Positions 8,804 through 18,415 of a stretch of DNA of 64,000 nucleotides are shown here, one piece after another. Within the stretch, counting starts at the first letter, position 1, and every line of letters starts with the position of its first letter. The notes below the pieces were generated by a model that was not told the origin of the DNA, did no database searches, and was given only the letters and a program-made list of their open reading frames with translations. The translations under genes were made by a program, and so were the position numbers. Source of the stretch: an uncultured Acetatifactor sp. (GTDB taxonomy: Bacteria; Bacillota; Clostridia; Lachnospirales; Lachnospiraceae); contig CAJTPH010000005.1 in NCBI GenBank assembly GCA_910578215.1, positions 1-64,000 on the forward strand, given 5' to 3'.

Positions 8804-9688
8804 TTACCTATAATCAGGTATTCCCAACCGTTGTGCTGCCTCTCTCCAATACTTCTCATCTTCAGAATCCTGTTCCCCCGCTTCTCTTGCCAATTTATTC
8901 GCCAACTCAACTAATTGTGATGAATAGTCAGTTCCTGTTAAGAGAATTTGTATATTACTATTTACAAACCATGGTGCTTTACTAAGTAAACCGCTTTTTC
9001 TTATATCCTGCACGACCTTCTTATTGTCATAAGGAATCTTTAAAAAAGTAGGGTTCCATGCTATCTTACCATTTGTACAAAAATCTTCAATAATCATACA
9101 CTGCGCATAACCGCAAATGCCAATAGCAATTCCTACTGAACCACAATTATAATAATGTTTCCCTTGATATTCCAATTCACCCGGCAAATGTGTATGTGCA
9201 CAAATCAAATAATCTGTATTAATCTTTTTTAACCATTCTTTGGTATTTTCCCCCTCAATAAGCAAACGCTCACGGGAACTTACAGGAGAACCATGACAAA
9301 TAGTTACATCTGGATAGCCTATTTTTGAGTACTGATAGGAAATTGGTAAATGTTCAAAAAAAAGAAAATCTTTTTCATTCAATTGCCTATATGCAAACAA
9401 AAGATTGCCTGTAGCCGAATTCCATCTCCATTTTCCATTTTCAACACCTTGCGCAATTATCCTTCTTTGTTCCAACATATAATCTTCTCTGTTTCCTCTA
9501 AGGAATATACAATTATGCTTTGAACAAAAATCATACACATAATCTATCGTTTCCCGTGTGTAAGGAGTATCTGAAATATAATCTCCAAGAAAAAAGTATT
9601 CATCACAAGGAACCGATTTCATGTATGAAATACAGGCTTTGAGTGCAATAATATTACCATGTATGTCCGATATGATACCGATTTTCAT
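8804..9688 (-). CDS. Metallophosphoesterase (calcineurin-like)
   Basis: The 294-residue protein starts MKIGIISDIHGN, the classic first metal motif (D-x-H). It continues with FFLGDYISD (GD motif), FLRGNREDYM (GNxxD/E motif), ICHGSP and ICAHTHLPGE (GHTH-like), all in the order of YfcE/MJ0936-type phosphodiesterases. A C-terminal extension of about 90 residues is specific to this subgroup. The natural substrate is unknown. ATG is preceded by AAGGAAG. Codon use is AT-rich compared with guaA upstream, suggesting acquired DNA. Confidence 0.88.
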   Translation of the reverse strand: MKIGIISDIHGNIIALKACISYMKSVPCDEYFFLGDYISDTPYTRETIDYVYDFCSKHNCIFLRGNREDYMLEQRRIIAQGVENGKWRWNSATGNLLFAYRQLNEKDFLFFEHLPISYQYSKIGYPDVTICHGSPVSSRERLLIEGENTKEWLKKINTDYLICAHTHLPGELEYQGKHYYNCGSVGIAIGICGYAQCMIIEDFCTNGKIAWNPTFLKIPYDNKKVVQDIRKSGLLSKAPWFVNSNIQILLTGTDYSSQLVELANKLAREAGEQDSEDEKYWREAAQRLGIPDYR

Positions 9689-9740
9689 AATTAACTTCCT
9701 TTTTTATAATTTCATTTTATCTAGGATACAGACCATTTCA

Positions 9741-11282
9741 TCACTCAAACTCTATCGTCCCGGGCGGCTTGCTGGTGCAGTCATACACCACTCTGTTTAC
9801 CCCCTTGACCTCATTAATGATTCTGTTTGTTACCTTACCCAACAAATCCCAGGGCAGCTGGGCGGCTTCCGCCGTCATGAAGTCGCTTGTGGTGACGGCG
9901 CGCAGCACCACGGCGTAGTCGTAGGTTCTCTCGTCGCCCATGCAGCCCACGCTTCTCATGTTTGTCAGAGCGGCAAAATATTGCCCAAGCTCCTTGTCCA
10001 CGCCTGCATTTGCAATCTCCTCACGGTAGATTGCGTCGGCGTCCTGAACCATTCTGACCTTCTCGGCGGTGACCTCTCCTATAATGCGGATGCCCAGACC
10101 GGGGCCGGGGAAGGGCTGACGGTACACCAAATATTCCGGGATACCAAGCTCCAGCCCTGCCTTGCGGACCTCGTCCTTAAACAGCAGTCTGAGGGGCTCT
10201 ATAATTTCCCTGAAATTTACGCAGTCGGGCAGGCCGCCCACATTGTGGTGGGACTTGATAACCGCAGACTTGCCCAGACCGGATTCGATCACATCCGGAT
10301 AGATGGTTCCCTGGACAAGATAATCCACGGCGCCGATTTTCTTTGCCTCCTCCTCAAAAACACGGATAAATTCTTCCCCTATAATTTTTCGCTTGTCTTC
10401 GGGTTCGATGGCGCCGGCAAGCCTGCCGTAAAAACGCTCCTGAGCATTGACGCGGATAAAGTTGAGATCGTAAGGACCGTCCGATCCAAAGACTGCCTCC
10501 ACCTCGTCTCCCTCGTTCTTGCGCAGCAAGCCATGATCAACAAAGACACAGGTAAGCTGTTTGCCCACTGCCTTTGCCAGGAGAACCGCCGCTACGGATG
10601 AGTCCACGCCTCCCGACAAAGCGCAGAGCACCCTGCCGCTGCCTACCTTCTCCCGGATCGCCCTGATGCTTGCCTCCACAAAGGAATCCATCTTCCAGTC
10701 GCCCTTACAGCCACATATCCTCAGGACGAAGTTGGAAAGCATCTTCATGCCCTCCCGGGTGTGCATTACCTCCGGATGGAACTGTACGGCATAGAGCTTT
10801 TTCTCCGTGCACTGCATGGCAGCCACAGGGCATACAGAGGTATGCCCCGTCACCGTAAAGTCTTCCGGGGCTTTTTCAATATAATCCGTATGGCTCATCC
10901 AGCAGATGGTCCTGGAGGAAACGTCCTGAAAGAGCGCGGTATCCGTGTCTACATCCACCTCTGTCTTGCCGTATTCGCTGACAGGGGCTGTCCTTACGCT
11001 GCCGCCCAGCATATGCGCCATAAGCTGGGAGCCGTAACAGATGCCGAGGATCGGCACGCCCATTTCAAACACTGCCATATCGCACAGGGGAGAACCCTCT
11101 CCGTATACGCTGTTAGGCCCGCCGGTAAAGATGATTCCCCTGGGATTCATCTCTCTCAGCTTGTCCAGACCTGTATTGTAAGGATGCACCTCACAATACA
11201 CATTACATTCTCTGACCCTTCTGGCAATAAGCTGGTTATATTGTCCTCCGAAGTCCAGAACCACAATCATTTCTCTTTCCAT
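9741..11282 (-). CDS. guaA: GMP synthase (glutamine-hydrolysing)
   Basis: GuaA converts XMP to GMP using ATP and glutamine. The N-terminal class I glutaminase domain shows GICYGSQLMAHMLGG with the nucleophile Cys, and VQFHPEVMHT with the His and Glu of the triad. The ATP pyrophosphatase domain begins with the PP-loop ALSGGVDSSVAAVLL. The C-terminal dimerisation domain ends CTSKPPGTIEFE, as in the family. I place the start at 11282 (MEREMIVVLDFGGQ, 513 residues), with GAGGAT upstream; the open frame reaches 30 codons further but that extension is basic and unlike GuaA. It stands alone, as a purine housekeeping gene. Confidence 0.97.
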   Translation of the reverse strand: MEREMIVVLDFGGQYNQLIARRVRECNVYCEVHPYNTGLDKLREMNPRGIIFTGGPNSVYGEGSPLCDMAVFEMGVPILGICYGSQLMAHMLGGSVRTAPVSEYGKTEVDVDTDTALFQDVSSRTICWMSHTDYIEKAPEDFTVTGHTSVCPVAAMQCTEKKLYAVQFHPEVMHTREGMKMLSNFVLRICGCKGDWKMDSFVEASIRAIREKVGSGRVLCALSGGVDSSVAAVLLAKAVGKQLTCVFVDHGLLRKNEGDEVEAVFGSDGPYDLNFIRVNAQERFYGRLAGAIEPEDKRKIIGEEFIRVFEEEAKKIGAVDYLVQGTIYPDVIESGLGKSAVIKSHHNVGGLPDCVNFREIIEPLRLLFKDEVRKAGLELGIPEYLVYRQPFPGPGLGIRIIGEVTAEKVRMVQDADAIYREEIANAGVDKELGQYFAALTNMRSVGCMGDERTYDYAVVLRAVTTSDFMTAEAAQLPWDLLGKVTNRIINEVKGVNRVVYDCTSKPPGTIEFE

Positions 11283-11670
11283 CTTTATCCTCATCTGCGC
11301 TTTCACGCGCCCGTAAACAAATTTGAATAGCTGCTTTTTCAGCCTATACCTTCCTGTGCGCTCTGCGCACATAGCTCAATATTTGGACAATGCCTTCCGG
11401 ATTCTGCTCCCCTGGATGCTTCAGCAGTCATGCCGGCAAATATTTTTTAGCAGCGGAAGTGCTTTGGTGTTGTATGCATACAAATATCTTACAAGCGTTT
11501 CCTGCCATGACACTGCCTGCCGAAAGCAATCATCACAAGACGGACAAACGCGATGCCCTTCTGCGCCCGCTCCGGCAGGCAAAAAACAGCCAATACTATT
11601 TTGCAGCAACAAGGTCATTATAACACCGACGGGCAGTTTTTGCATTATAAATAGACCAAAAATTATCTAT
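11283..11670. promoter_or_regulatory. Leader region of guaA
   Basis: These 388 bases between pdaA and guaA hold the guaA promoter and leader. I looked for a purine riboswitch and saw no conserved core. The one clear structure is the GTGCGC/GCGCAC hairpin listed separately. Confidence 0.4.
11355..11371. repeat. GTGCGC short palindrome, copy 1
   Basis: TGTGCGC and GCGCACA form a perfect 7-pair stem with a TCT loop, followed on the minus strand by AGGAAGG. Near-identical hairpins occur at 46426-46443 and 50401-50416, also just upstream of minus-strand genes. Confidence 0.6.
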
Positions 11671-12531
11671 TTACTTCAGAAAGTCCTCCAGCCTTCCAAA
11701 GGTATAGCCCATTTCTTCCCATTTCGTCAGCAGTTCATCCATGATTTCCCCATTGGTTTTGGAGGTACTATGTAAGAGCACGATGGCGCCCGGATGGATT
11801 CTGCTGCAGAGCTTCTTCAGCGCTTCCTCATGGCTGGGCTGATCATCCTGATTCCAGTCCACATAGGCAAGGCTCCAGAAAAAGGTTGAATAACCAAGCT
11901 CCTGTGCCATCATCAGGTTATTGATACTGTATTTTCCCTGAGGCGGTCTGTAATACATGGAGAGCTCCGACCCGGTTATTTCCTTGAAAAGCGTACTCAC
12001 ATCGTCCAACTCCTTTTTGAAGGAATTCCTGTCGGACAGCTTTGACATGTCAAAATGATGATAAGTATGATTGCCTACGGTGTGACCGTCCTCCACCATG
12101 CGCTTCACAATATCCGGCGCAGATTCCAGAAAATGCCCTACCACAAAAAAGGTGGCCGGAGCGTTATGTTTCTTTAAGGCGTCCAGGATAGCCTGCGTGT
12201 TTCCGTTTTCATAACCGCAGTCAAAGGTTAAGTAGAGCACCTTCTCCTCCCCCTCCCCGCAGAAATATGCATTGTACTTTGCCATTTCCGATGCCGATGC
12301 ATTGCCGGTGGGCTTCTGACCCTCCTTTCCAAATCCAAGTCCCCAGTTTTCCGTCTTCAGTATAAGCGGCTCGCCGCTGGTCTCCATGACTCCTCCGATG
12401 GTCTCCGCGGCAGCGCGCCCAAACAGAAAGCATGCGGCCAGAAACGCAAAGACAGGAACAGCTTTTTTCCAGTCCACTTTTCCGCCTTTTGTCAGCTTTT
12501 GTCCTATTTTCTTTACATAGATTGTTTTCAT
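11671..12531 (-). CDS. pdaA: Polysaccharide deacetylase, PdaA type
   Basis: This 286-residue protein has an N-terminal basic region and one membrane or signal segment (about residues 25-43), then a NodB-homology deacetylase domain. Seen are ENWGLGFG, KVLYLTFDCGYENG (metal Asp motif), TVGNHTYHHFDMSKL (metal His pair), YRPPQGKYS and LLHSTSKTNGEIM. The ENWGLxF...GN start and FDxGYENG are characteristic of PdaA, which makes muramic delta-lactam in the spore cortex. The Asp motif reads TFDCGY where many deacetylases have TFDDGP; the PdaA group has this variation. Sporulation use is inferred. Confidence 0.88.
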   Translation of the reverse strand: MKTIYVKKIGQKLTKGGKVDWKKAVPVFAFLAACFLFGRAAAETIGGVMETSGEPLILKTENWGLGFGKEGQKPTGNASASEMAKYNAYFCGEGEEKVLYLTFDCGYENGNTQAILDALKKHNAPATFFVVGHFLESAPDIVKRMVEDGHTVGNHTYHHFDMSKLSDRNSFKKELDDVSTLFKEITGSELSMYYRPPQGKYSINNLMMAQELGYSTFFWSLAYVDWNQDDQPSHEEALKKLCSRIHPGAIVLLHSTSKTNGEIMDELLTKWEEMGYTFGRLEDFLK

Positions 12532-12614
12532 AACAAGCTTCCCTTGCTTTTTCCTTATAATATATGTACAGAAAAACTTGTCAGATTACAAACATACTGC
12601 AATAATAATTGAAG

Positions 12615-12936
12615 ACCCTTTCAGGGCAGGTGCTTGAACGGGTAAAAGGCAAAGGGTTCCAGAGCGTCGTCGAACTCCATTCCTTTGCCAGTTTATTCAC
12701 CGTTTCGCCATTACAGTAATGGCGCACAAACAAAATCCTGTCATCCCCGCACAGGGATGTAATCCAGGCATTGATAGCCTATACTGCATACCGTTTCTGG
12801 CAATGGTTTTTTCTCCAAAGATTAATGGTGATATTGCGGACAGCTCTGCCAAGCCATGCTCTGAATTGATTGGGGCGCTGCGGCGGTATGGAATTCCAGG
12901 TCTGAAGACATGTATCGTTCACACCTTCTTTTCCGT
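12615..12936 (-). pseudogene. Broken ECF-type RNA polymerase sigma factor
   Basis: One minus-strand frame reads NDTCLQTWNSIPPQRPNQ, FRAWLGRAVRNITINLWRKN and HCQKRYAV, then a TAG stop, and continues in the same frame with DDRILFVRHYWNGETVNKLA. The first block matches sigma region 2, the second region 4 of an ECF sigma factor. The N-terminal part is missing, there is an internal stop, and the region 4 helix-turn-helix runs into unrelated sequence. It abuts the 3' end of the AraC-family gene, suggesting a deletion junction. Confidence 0.7.
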
Positions 12937-13800
12937 CTATGGCGCATGTCTTGCCGACCGGAATTCCTTCGGGGAGACCCCCCTTGCCTTTTTGAACGCA
13001 TCCCCAAAATAATTTCCGGTGGAAAAACCGCAGGTCAGCCCCACCTCCGTAACCGTCATGCCGGTAGTCAGAAGCAGCTCCTCCGCGTCCTCCAGCCTTA
13101 TATGGGTCAAATATTCCTTGAAGCCAAGCCCCACCGTCTGATGAAATTTTTTGGAAAACCATACCGGGCTCATATGAGCCGTCTTTGCCACCGAGTCCAA
13201 TGTCAGCGGCTCCCTGTGGTGAGCATAGATATACTGGACAGCCTCCTGGATCACGGCATCCCCCGCGTCCAGCAGCTGGGCCGGCTGCTCCGAATCACGG
13301 CACCTCCCCAGAAAGGCAAGGAGCTGAAACAGGATGCTTTTTATCTGAATCCTGGAATAGCAGTCTCTGGAAAGGGTCTCCTTCAGCATCAGGGAGAAAA
13401 GCTCCTGCACATAGGCTCTCTGTTCCTTGGGAACAGAGAGCCTGCGTCTGGAAAAGACGGCTTCCGCTCCTTCTTTGGCGCACTGGGTATGAAAATAATT
13501 TATATATTCCGGAATAAAGTTCACCGTGAACCGCTCCGCCGACTGCCCGGAGCCATATATGGTCTTGTGAAGCTGATAGGGCGAGAGAATGATAAGGTCC
13601 CCGGCAGACAGGTAATAGAGTGTATGATCAATAAACATCCTGCAGCTTCCTGAAATCAGAAAATACAGCTCGTAATATGGGTGATAATGGGGCTGTTCCA
13701 TTCCAAAGGAATGGGAACGCCTGACCCGGTCCACCATAAATTCGCTTACAATGTCACGGTACATTCCCTCCGTCTGCAAAGCTCTCTTATCGTTTTCCAT
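12937..13800 (-). CDS. AraC-family transcriptional regulator
   Basis: The protein (287 residues from ATG 13800) has an N-terminal cupin-like sensing domain, with HYHPYYELYFLISGSCRMFI and LSAGDLIILSPYQLHKT, and a C-terminal AraC DNA-binding domain with two helix-turn-helix units (LTLDSVAKTAHMSPVWFSKK and the ending VTEVGLTCGFSTGNYFGDAF). I choose 13800 since CGGAGG lies 7 bases upstream; an open extension of 50 codons further upstream is Arg/Pro-rich and unlikely. It is divergent from the MATE pump gene across 249 bases, so it may control that gene; the ligand may be a sugar or drug (inference). Confidence 0.88.
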   Translation of the reverse strand: MENDKRALQTEGMYRDIVSEFMVDRVRRSHSFGMEQPHYHPYYELYFLISGSCRMFIDHTLYYLSAGDLIILSPYQLHKTIYGSGQSAERFTVNFIPEYINYFHTQCAKEGAEAVFSRRRLSVPKEQRAYVQELFSLMLKETLSRDCYSRIQIKSILFQLLAFLGRCRDSEQPAQLLDAGDAVIQEAVQYIYAHHREPLTLDSVAKTAHMSPVWFSKKFHQTVGLGFKEYLTHIRLEDAEELLLTTGMTVTEVGLTCGFSTGNYFGDAFKKARGVSPKEFRSARHAP

Positions 13801-14049
13801 GTCTGTCCTCCGTTTCATATGCGTTTTAGGGCGCTGCGGCAGCCTGGTCAGGGCCCCGCCGCAGGTAACAGCCCGTCTTCCATACGGGAAGATCTGTCCC
13901 GCGCTGAAGCAAGGTCCCCAAAATAACAGGGCAAAAAATCTGTAACGCAATCACAATTTACTATAAAATTCGGTATGATTACTTTTATTTTTGTTATATC
14001 ATAGGGCATGTTGTCAGTCAAGAATAATATTAATACGGGAGATGTGATT

Positions 14050-15471
14050 ATGCAGGCTTTTCTTTCCAAAAAAGATGAGACTTTTCGGGAATTTTCGTTA
14101 AACGGTCCCATGGGAATGGTTATTCTCCAGGTGGGGCTGCCCTTGGCGCTGTACCAGAGCTTAAACCAGCTTTTTAAAATATTTGACTCCATGATAGCAT
14201 CCCATATAAGCGCTTCCACCGTTTCCGCAGTATCCTATCTGTCCCAGATCAATCTGATGCTGTCCGCTCTCGGAGGAGGACTGGCCGCGGGTGCCGTCAT
14301 CAAGGTCAGCCAGGCATATGGAGCAGGGGATTTTGAGCTGGTAAAACGAAGGGTCAGCACGCTTTTTGCCATGTGTGCCATCCTGGGAGGCGGAATGCTG
14401 CTGATCCTGGTACCCTTTGCCCCTCAGTTTCTGCGGCTCATGAATACGCCCGAGGAGTTTATCACGGAGGGCAGCACCTATTTTATACTGGAATTATCCG
14501 CCCTTGTGATCGCATTCTTCAACAATGTATATATAGCCATAGAGCGGGCACGGGGCAATTCCAGGCGTATCCTGTACCTGAACGCGGCGGTGATCACCCT
14601 GAAGCTCAGCCTGACTTCATGGTTTGTCTATGGGCTGGACGGGGACATCAATACCATATCCATTGCTACCATATTGTCTAACTTTATTATGTTTGCCGCC
14701 GCCATCATCAATTTAAACCAGAAGGGAAGCGTATTCGGCTTTTCGTTGAAGGCAATCGCCTTCCGCGGAAATGTGGTAAAGCCAATGCTCCGGCTCTCCT
14801 TCCCTGTCATGATAGAGAAGGCGGCTTTCGCCATGGGAAAGGTGGTCATCAATTCCATGAGCACCGGCTACGGTTCCCTGACGGTAGGAGCCCTGGGCAT
14901 TTCCAACAATATCGGCGGCATCACCACCACGCCCCAGAACGGCTTCCAGGACGGCGGTTCCGCCATTATCAGCCAGAACCTTGGAGCGAAAAAGCCCGAA
15001 CGCGCCCTTTCCGCCTTTAAATGGGTCCTGGTCATCAACATGGGAATGGGGCTGGTATTAATGAGCCTTTCTCTGCTCTGCCTCCAGCCGCTGTCGCACT
15101 TTTTTGCCGGAGACGATGCGCAATTTGCCGAGATGATCCGGAATATCTACAGTCTGGAGGCTGTGGGCGCGATTCCTCTGGGCGTCAATTCGGCGGTAAT
15201 GGGACTGCTTTACGGCTTTGGCAAGACGAAAATCACTCTGTTTATGAACTTCTGCCGCGTTTTTGTTTTCCGAATCCCTGTATTGTGGGCTCTGCAGCAA
15301 TTTACGACCCTGGGCAGCGAGAGCGCCGGAATCGTCATGGCGGTAAGCAACACCGCCAGCGGCACGCTTGCCGCAATTATAGCAGTCATCGAGATACGAA
15401 TCATCTGCAGGGAGTACGGGATAAAATTTTTCAATGGAGCTAAGCTTCCCGCCCTGTTCAAACGCCCCTAG
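14050..15471 (+). CDS. MATE-family efflux transporter
   Basis: A 473-residue integral membrane protein with about 12 hydrophobic segments in two halves. It has the typical MATE pattern PLALYQSLNQLFKIFDSMIASH near the N-terminus and the second-half counterpart around FPVMIEKAAFAMGKVVINSM. It would export cationic drugs or metabolites by Na+ or H+ antiport. ATG 14050 is preferred, with GGGAGATGTGATT upstream; an upstream ATG 42 bases earlier has no ribosome site. It is divergent from the AraC regulator and ends before a strong bidirectional terminator. Confidence 0.9.
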   Translation: MQAFLSKKDETFREFSLNGPMGMVILQVGLPLALYQSLNQLFKIFDSMIASHISASTVSAVSYLSQINLMLSALGGGLAAGAVIKVSQAYGAGDFELVKRRVSTLFAMCAILGGGMLLILVPFAPQFLRLMNTPEEFITEGSTYFILELSALVIAFFNNVYIAIERARGNSRRILYLNAAVITLKLSLTSWFVYGLDGDINTISIATILSNFIMFAAAIINLNQKGSVFGFSLKAIAFRGNVVKPMLRLSFPVMIEKAAFAMGKVVINSMSTGYGSLTVGALGISNNIGGITTTPQNGFQDGGSAIISQNLGAKKPERALSAFKWVLVINMGMGLVLMSLSLLCLQPLSHFFAGDDAQFAEMIRNIYSLEAVGAIPLGVNSAVMGLLYGFGKTKITLFMNFCRVFVFRIPVLWALQQFTTLGSESAGIVMAVSNTASGTLAAIIAVIEIRIICREYGIKFFNGAKLPALFKRP

Positions 15472-15502
15472 ACCTCCACATGCACAGTTCTGCCCCACTT
15501 GC

Positions 15503-15554
15503 AAAGGGAGCGGATATTTTGTCCTGCTGTACCGACAAAATATCCGCTCCCTTT
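15503..15554. terminator. Strong bidirectional terminator
   Basis: A perfect 21-base-pair stem (15503-15523 with 15534-15554) and 10-base loop starts with AAAGGGAGCGG and ends in CCTTT. It lies between the convergent MATE and chemoreceptor genes and can serve both. Confidence 0.92.
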
Positions 15555-15581
15555 ATATTGCCGCCGAAAAAGTCTCCCGGC

Positions 15582-17528
15582 TCAGTTCAGCTGGAACCTG
15601 CACACCAGGCTGTTCATCAGCGAAGACTGGTCAGACAGCTTTCGTGAGGTCTCCGCGCTCTCCACTGAGGTAGTGGAGGTATTCTCAACCACGGAGGAAA
15701 TCTGTCCGATGCCCTCCGTGACCTGCGCTATGGCGGTAGTCTGGCTCTCTACGGCCTCCACCACCGCACTCATTTTAGTTGTCACATTCCCTGCCATCTC
15801 GTTGGTTTTGTTCAGCGAATCCGTAACCCTGCTCACCACCTGGCCTCCCTCCCTGACGGTGGCAATGGAGCTTTCAATGAGCTCCTTAGTGGCTTTTGCC
15901 GCCCCGTCAGACTTGGCCGCTAAATTGCGCACCTCATCGGCAACCACGGCAAAGCCCTTGCCGCTGCTCCCTGCCCGGGCGGCCTCGACAGAAGCGTTCA
16001 AGGCCAGAATGTTGGTCTGAAAAGCAATATTCTCAATGGTACTGATAATCTTACTGATTTCCGATGATGACTTGGAAATTTTCTCCATAGCGGCATTCAG
16101 CTCACCGACATAATCCATACTGATGCCAAGCTGCGCTCCGGCCTGGTTCACAAAAGCTCCCGCTTCCTCCGCCGCCTCCGCAGTCTGCCTGGCATTCTCC
16201 GCAATATCGGCGACAGTGGCAGAAAGCTCATGAACGGCGCTGGCCTGCTCGGTAGCTCCCATGCTCAGCGACTGCGCTCCGTTGGACACCTGGCTGGCGC
16301 TGGCAGCCACGTCCCCGGCCGAAGTCCTTATCTGCAAGAGCGTATCTTTCAATGAATTGTGAATTGCCTTGATAGACTTTTCAATTGCCACAAAATCTCC
16401 CCAGTATGTACGGGTAATATTCTCCCTGAAATCTCCCTGTCCCATTTTACCCAGGTGATGGGAGACATCCTGCACCACATCATTCAAACGATGCCTTGTG
16501 GCTTCCAATGCCTTTATGAGCCCGGCAGTCTCATCCCGAGACCTTACCACAGGGCTGGGAGTCTGCAGATCGCCATCAGCCAGCTTTTCCAGCCGGATGA
16601 CACAGGACCGGATAGGCCCGGAGATAGACCTTCCCACAATTACCGCTACCGGGAAGGTTGCGATCACCACAAGAACCACAACCAGGATCGTAAGCTCGAT
16701 GCTCCGGTCCAATGTAGCCTTAAATTCCCGCTGGCTGGTTTCAATGGCAATGCTCCACTCCTGATTACCGCCGATGGGCGCAAACCCCACAAGCTTATTG
16801 TCCCCATAAAATTTATAAGAGCCGAAGCCGGTCTCTCTCTGAACCATGCGTTGATTTACAGCCGCCACATCCGCCACACTGGAATCCGTCTTGGCGGCTT
16901 CAATCATGTTGGAGCCTTCCTCCACGACCGAGCGGTCTCGATGACCGATAACGTTGCCCTTATTGTCCAGCACATATGCTACGCCATCGCTTCCCATTGC
17001 CAGGTTGACAACGATGTCCGACAAAAAATCAGCGTCGATTCCGCCGTAAACCACACCTTCAAATCTGCCGTCAACGATAATGGGAACCTCCAGCAAAAAT
17101 ATCAGCTGCCGGCCGTCATTCATAATATCGGAAATATAAGGCTTCATAGTTGCCTTGCATTGCTGAAAATAATCCTCCCCGGCATAGCTGTAGCCGGTGG
17201 AAGAAAAACCGTCTGCATCCATCTTGCCGGTATATAGAAAACCGTTTCGCTGTGCAATATCGTCCCGGACAGGAACCAGCTCAGCCGCAGTCGGAGCACA
17301 CTCCCGAAAAATATCGGAAGCGGCCGCCTCCTGAAGCGCAGTCCAATATTTATCCATCCGCCATTCGACCGCATCCGCCGCCATCTGCGTAGCGGGGCCC
17401 AGGGTCTTGGTCATCATGTCATCAATTCCGCTGGCATTCAAAAAAGCCGTAATAACTCCAATCAATATCGACCCGACCAGCACCACAGACAGCATACTAA
17501 CCTGAATTTTTGATTTGATTGACTTCAT
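15582..17528 (-). CDS. Methyl-accepting chemotaxis protein with dCache sensor
   Basis: The layout is a first membrane helix (about residues 8-30), an extracellular double-Cache-like sensor of about 240 residues, a second helix (LTILVVVLVVIATFPVAVIV), a HAMP region (GRSISGPIRSCVIRLEKLAD) and the signalling domain. The last contains the conserved hairpin tip, with NIAFQTNILALNASVEAARA followed by GKGFAVVADEVRNLA. About 648 residues is normal. The start at 17528 (MKSIKSKIQ) best fits GAGG spacing; GTG 17543 or ATG 17534 are alternatives. The ligand is unknown; dCache sensors often bind amino acids or organic acids. No flagellar genes are in the window. Confidence 0.95.
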   Translation of the reverse strand: MKSIKSKIQVSMLSVVLVGSILIGVITAFLNASGIDDMMTKTLGPATQMAADAVEWRMDKYWTALQEAAASDIFRECAPTAAELVPVRDDIAQRNGFLYTGKMDADGFSSTGYSYAGEDYFQQCKATMKPYISDIMNDGRQLIFLLEVPIIVDGRFEGVVYGGIDADFLSDIVVNLAMGSDGVAYVLDNKGNVIGHRDRSVVEEGSNMIEAAKTDSSVADVAAVNQRMVQRETGFGSYKFYGDNKLVGFAPIGGNQEWSIAIETSQREFKATLDRSIELTILVVVLVVIATFPVAVIVGRSISGPIRSCVIRLEKLADGDLQTPSPVVRSRDETAGLIKALEATRHRLNDVVQDVSHHLGKMGQGDFRENITRTYWGDFVAIEKSIKAIHNSLKDTLLQIRTSAGDVAASASQVSNGAQSLSMGATEQASAVHELSATVADIAENARQTAEAAEEAGAFVNQAGAQLGISMDYVGELNAAMEKISKSSSEISKIISTIENIAFQTNILALNASVEAARAGSSGKGFAVVADEVRNLAAKSDGAAKATKELIESSIATVREGGQVVSRVTDSLNKTNEMAGNVTTKMSAVVEAVESQTTAIAQVTEGIGQISSVVENTSTTSVESAETSRKLSDQSSLMNSLVCRFQLN

Positions 17529-17889
17529 TTTCATCTTCCTCACATCTGATTATATTTTAGGTCGCAGAAGCAAGGCAGCCAAATATCAGCCATTTGTCAG
17601 AGCCTTCTCCCACCTCAAATATATTAGCATATTGCTTCAAAATGTTCAATTCTTATTCTATGGTGCAACGGGGCTCTTTAGAAAAATGCATTATGTCCCC
17701 CGGAATAAACATTTCGTCCCCAAATTCGCCGTTTTTCATGATAATATGCTATGATTCATTCAAGCGCTCAAGGCGCAGGCTGAATCTGTCTGACTGCTGA
17801 CGGCTCTTAGCATTTTGAGATCCGCAAACGAAATATCTTTTACTTAATTGGGCATTGTATAAAAGACCCACGCTATAAGGAGACAAAGT
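17529..17889. other. Intergenic region, AT-rich
   Basis: The region between the chemoreceptor start and the ABC-exporter remnant. It should hold the chemoreceptor promoter, and a plus-strand promoter (TTGGGC...TATAAA near 17845-17865) that once served the exporter. No repeat or RNA structure stands out. Confidence 0.4.
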
Positions 17890-18318
17890 ATGAACGAAAA
17901 AACAGACACGCCCCATAAAAACAAACCGCAAAGACCCAAATATAACGCATGGCAGAACGCCTGGTGGATGCTGAAGCTGGCATGGGAGGAAAAAGAGAAA
18001 AAGCAAAGATCACATGACGCCACCTGTGACAACCGTGCGGCTGCGGAAGACATCTGGAGCACCCTCGAGATAAAGCATTCAAAGCTTATCTCGCCTATCT
18101 GATGAGAGAGCAGAATGTGGTAATATGGTCCGGCATAGCCGACCTGGCGCTTTCCTTTCTGCGCAACGGCGTTGCCTACGCTTACCTGATCAGACGGGTC
18201 TTGGACGGCAGTATCAGCGTATCCATGTTCCTGCTGTACTTCACCGCGGTGGGAATTTTGACAAATTTATCAATATGCTATGTGTACCGAAGCAGAACGT
18301 TACAATTCACGTTTTAAG
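17890..18318 (+). pseudogene. Internally deleted ABC exporter
   Basis: The start MNEKTDTPHKNKPQRPKYNA followed by WQNAWWMLKLAWEEKEKK is the N-terminus of a known clostridial exporter-type ABC protein (cytosolic start before the first helix). After about 25 unrelated residues a second frame reads NVVIWSGIADLALSFLRNGV then AYLIRRVLDGSISVSMFLLY, which belongs to the middle of the transmembrane domain in the same family. The intervening helices, the rest of the permease and the whole ATPase domain are gone. GGAGACAAAGT precedes the ATG, so the short 70-residue N-terminal product may still be made. Confidence 0.65.
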
Positions 18319-18415
18319 CTGACGAGTCAGGAAAAGCCTCTCAAACTACATCTTTTACAAGTCCTTCTATCGTCTATTGATAAAACTTTTCCACTTTAAT
18401 TGTCATATACGTTAT

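Noticed and set aside
9621..10601. 326-codon open frame antisense to guaA
   Set aside because: It overlaps the whole C-terminal part of the certain guaA gene and lacks any protein family feature.
11283..11670. Purine riboswitch ahead of guaA
   Set aside because: I searched the leader on the minus strand for the conserved loop and junction sequences and did not find them; only a short GTGCGC hairpin is present.
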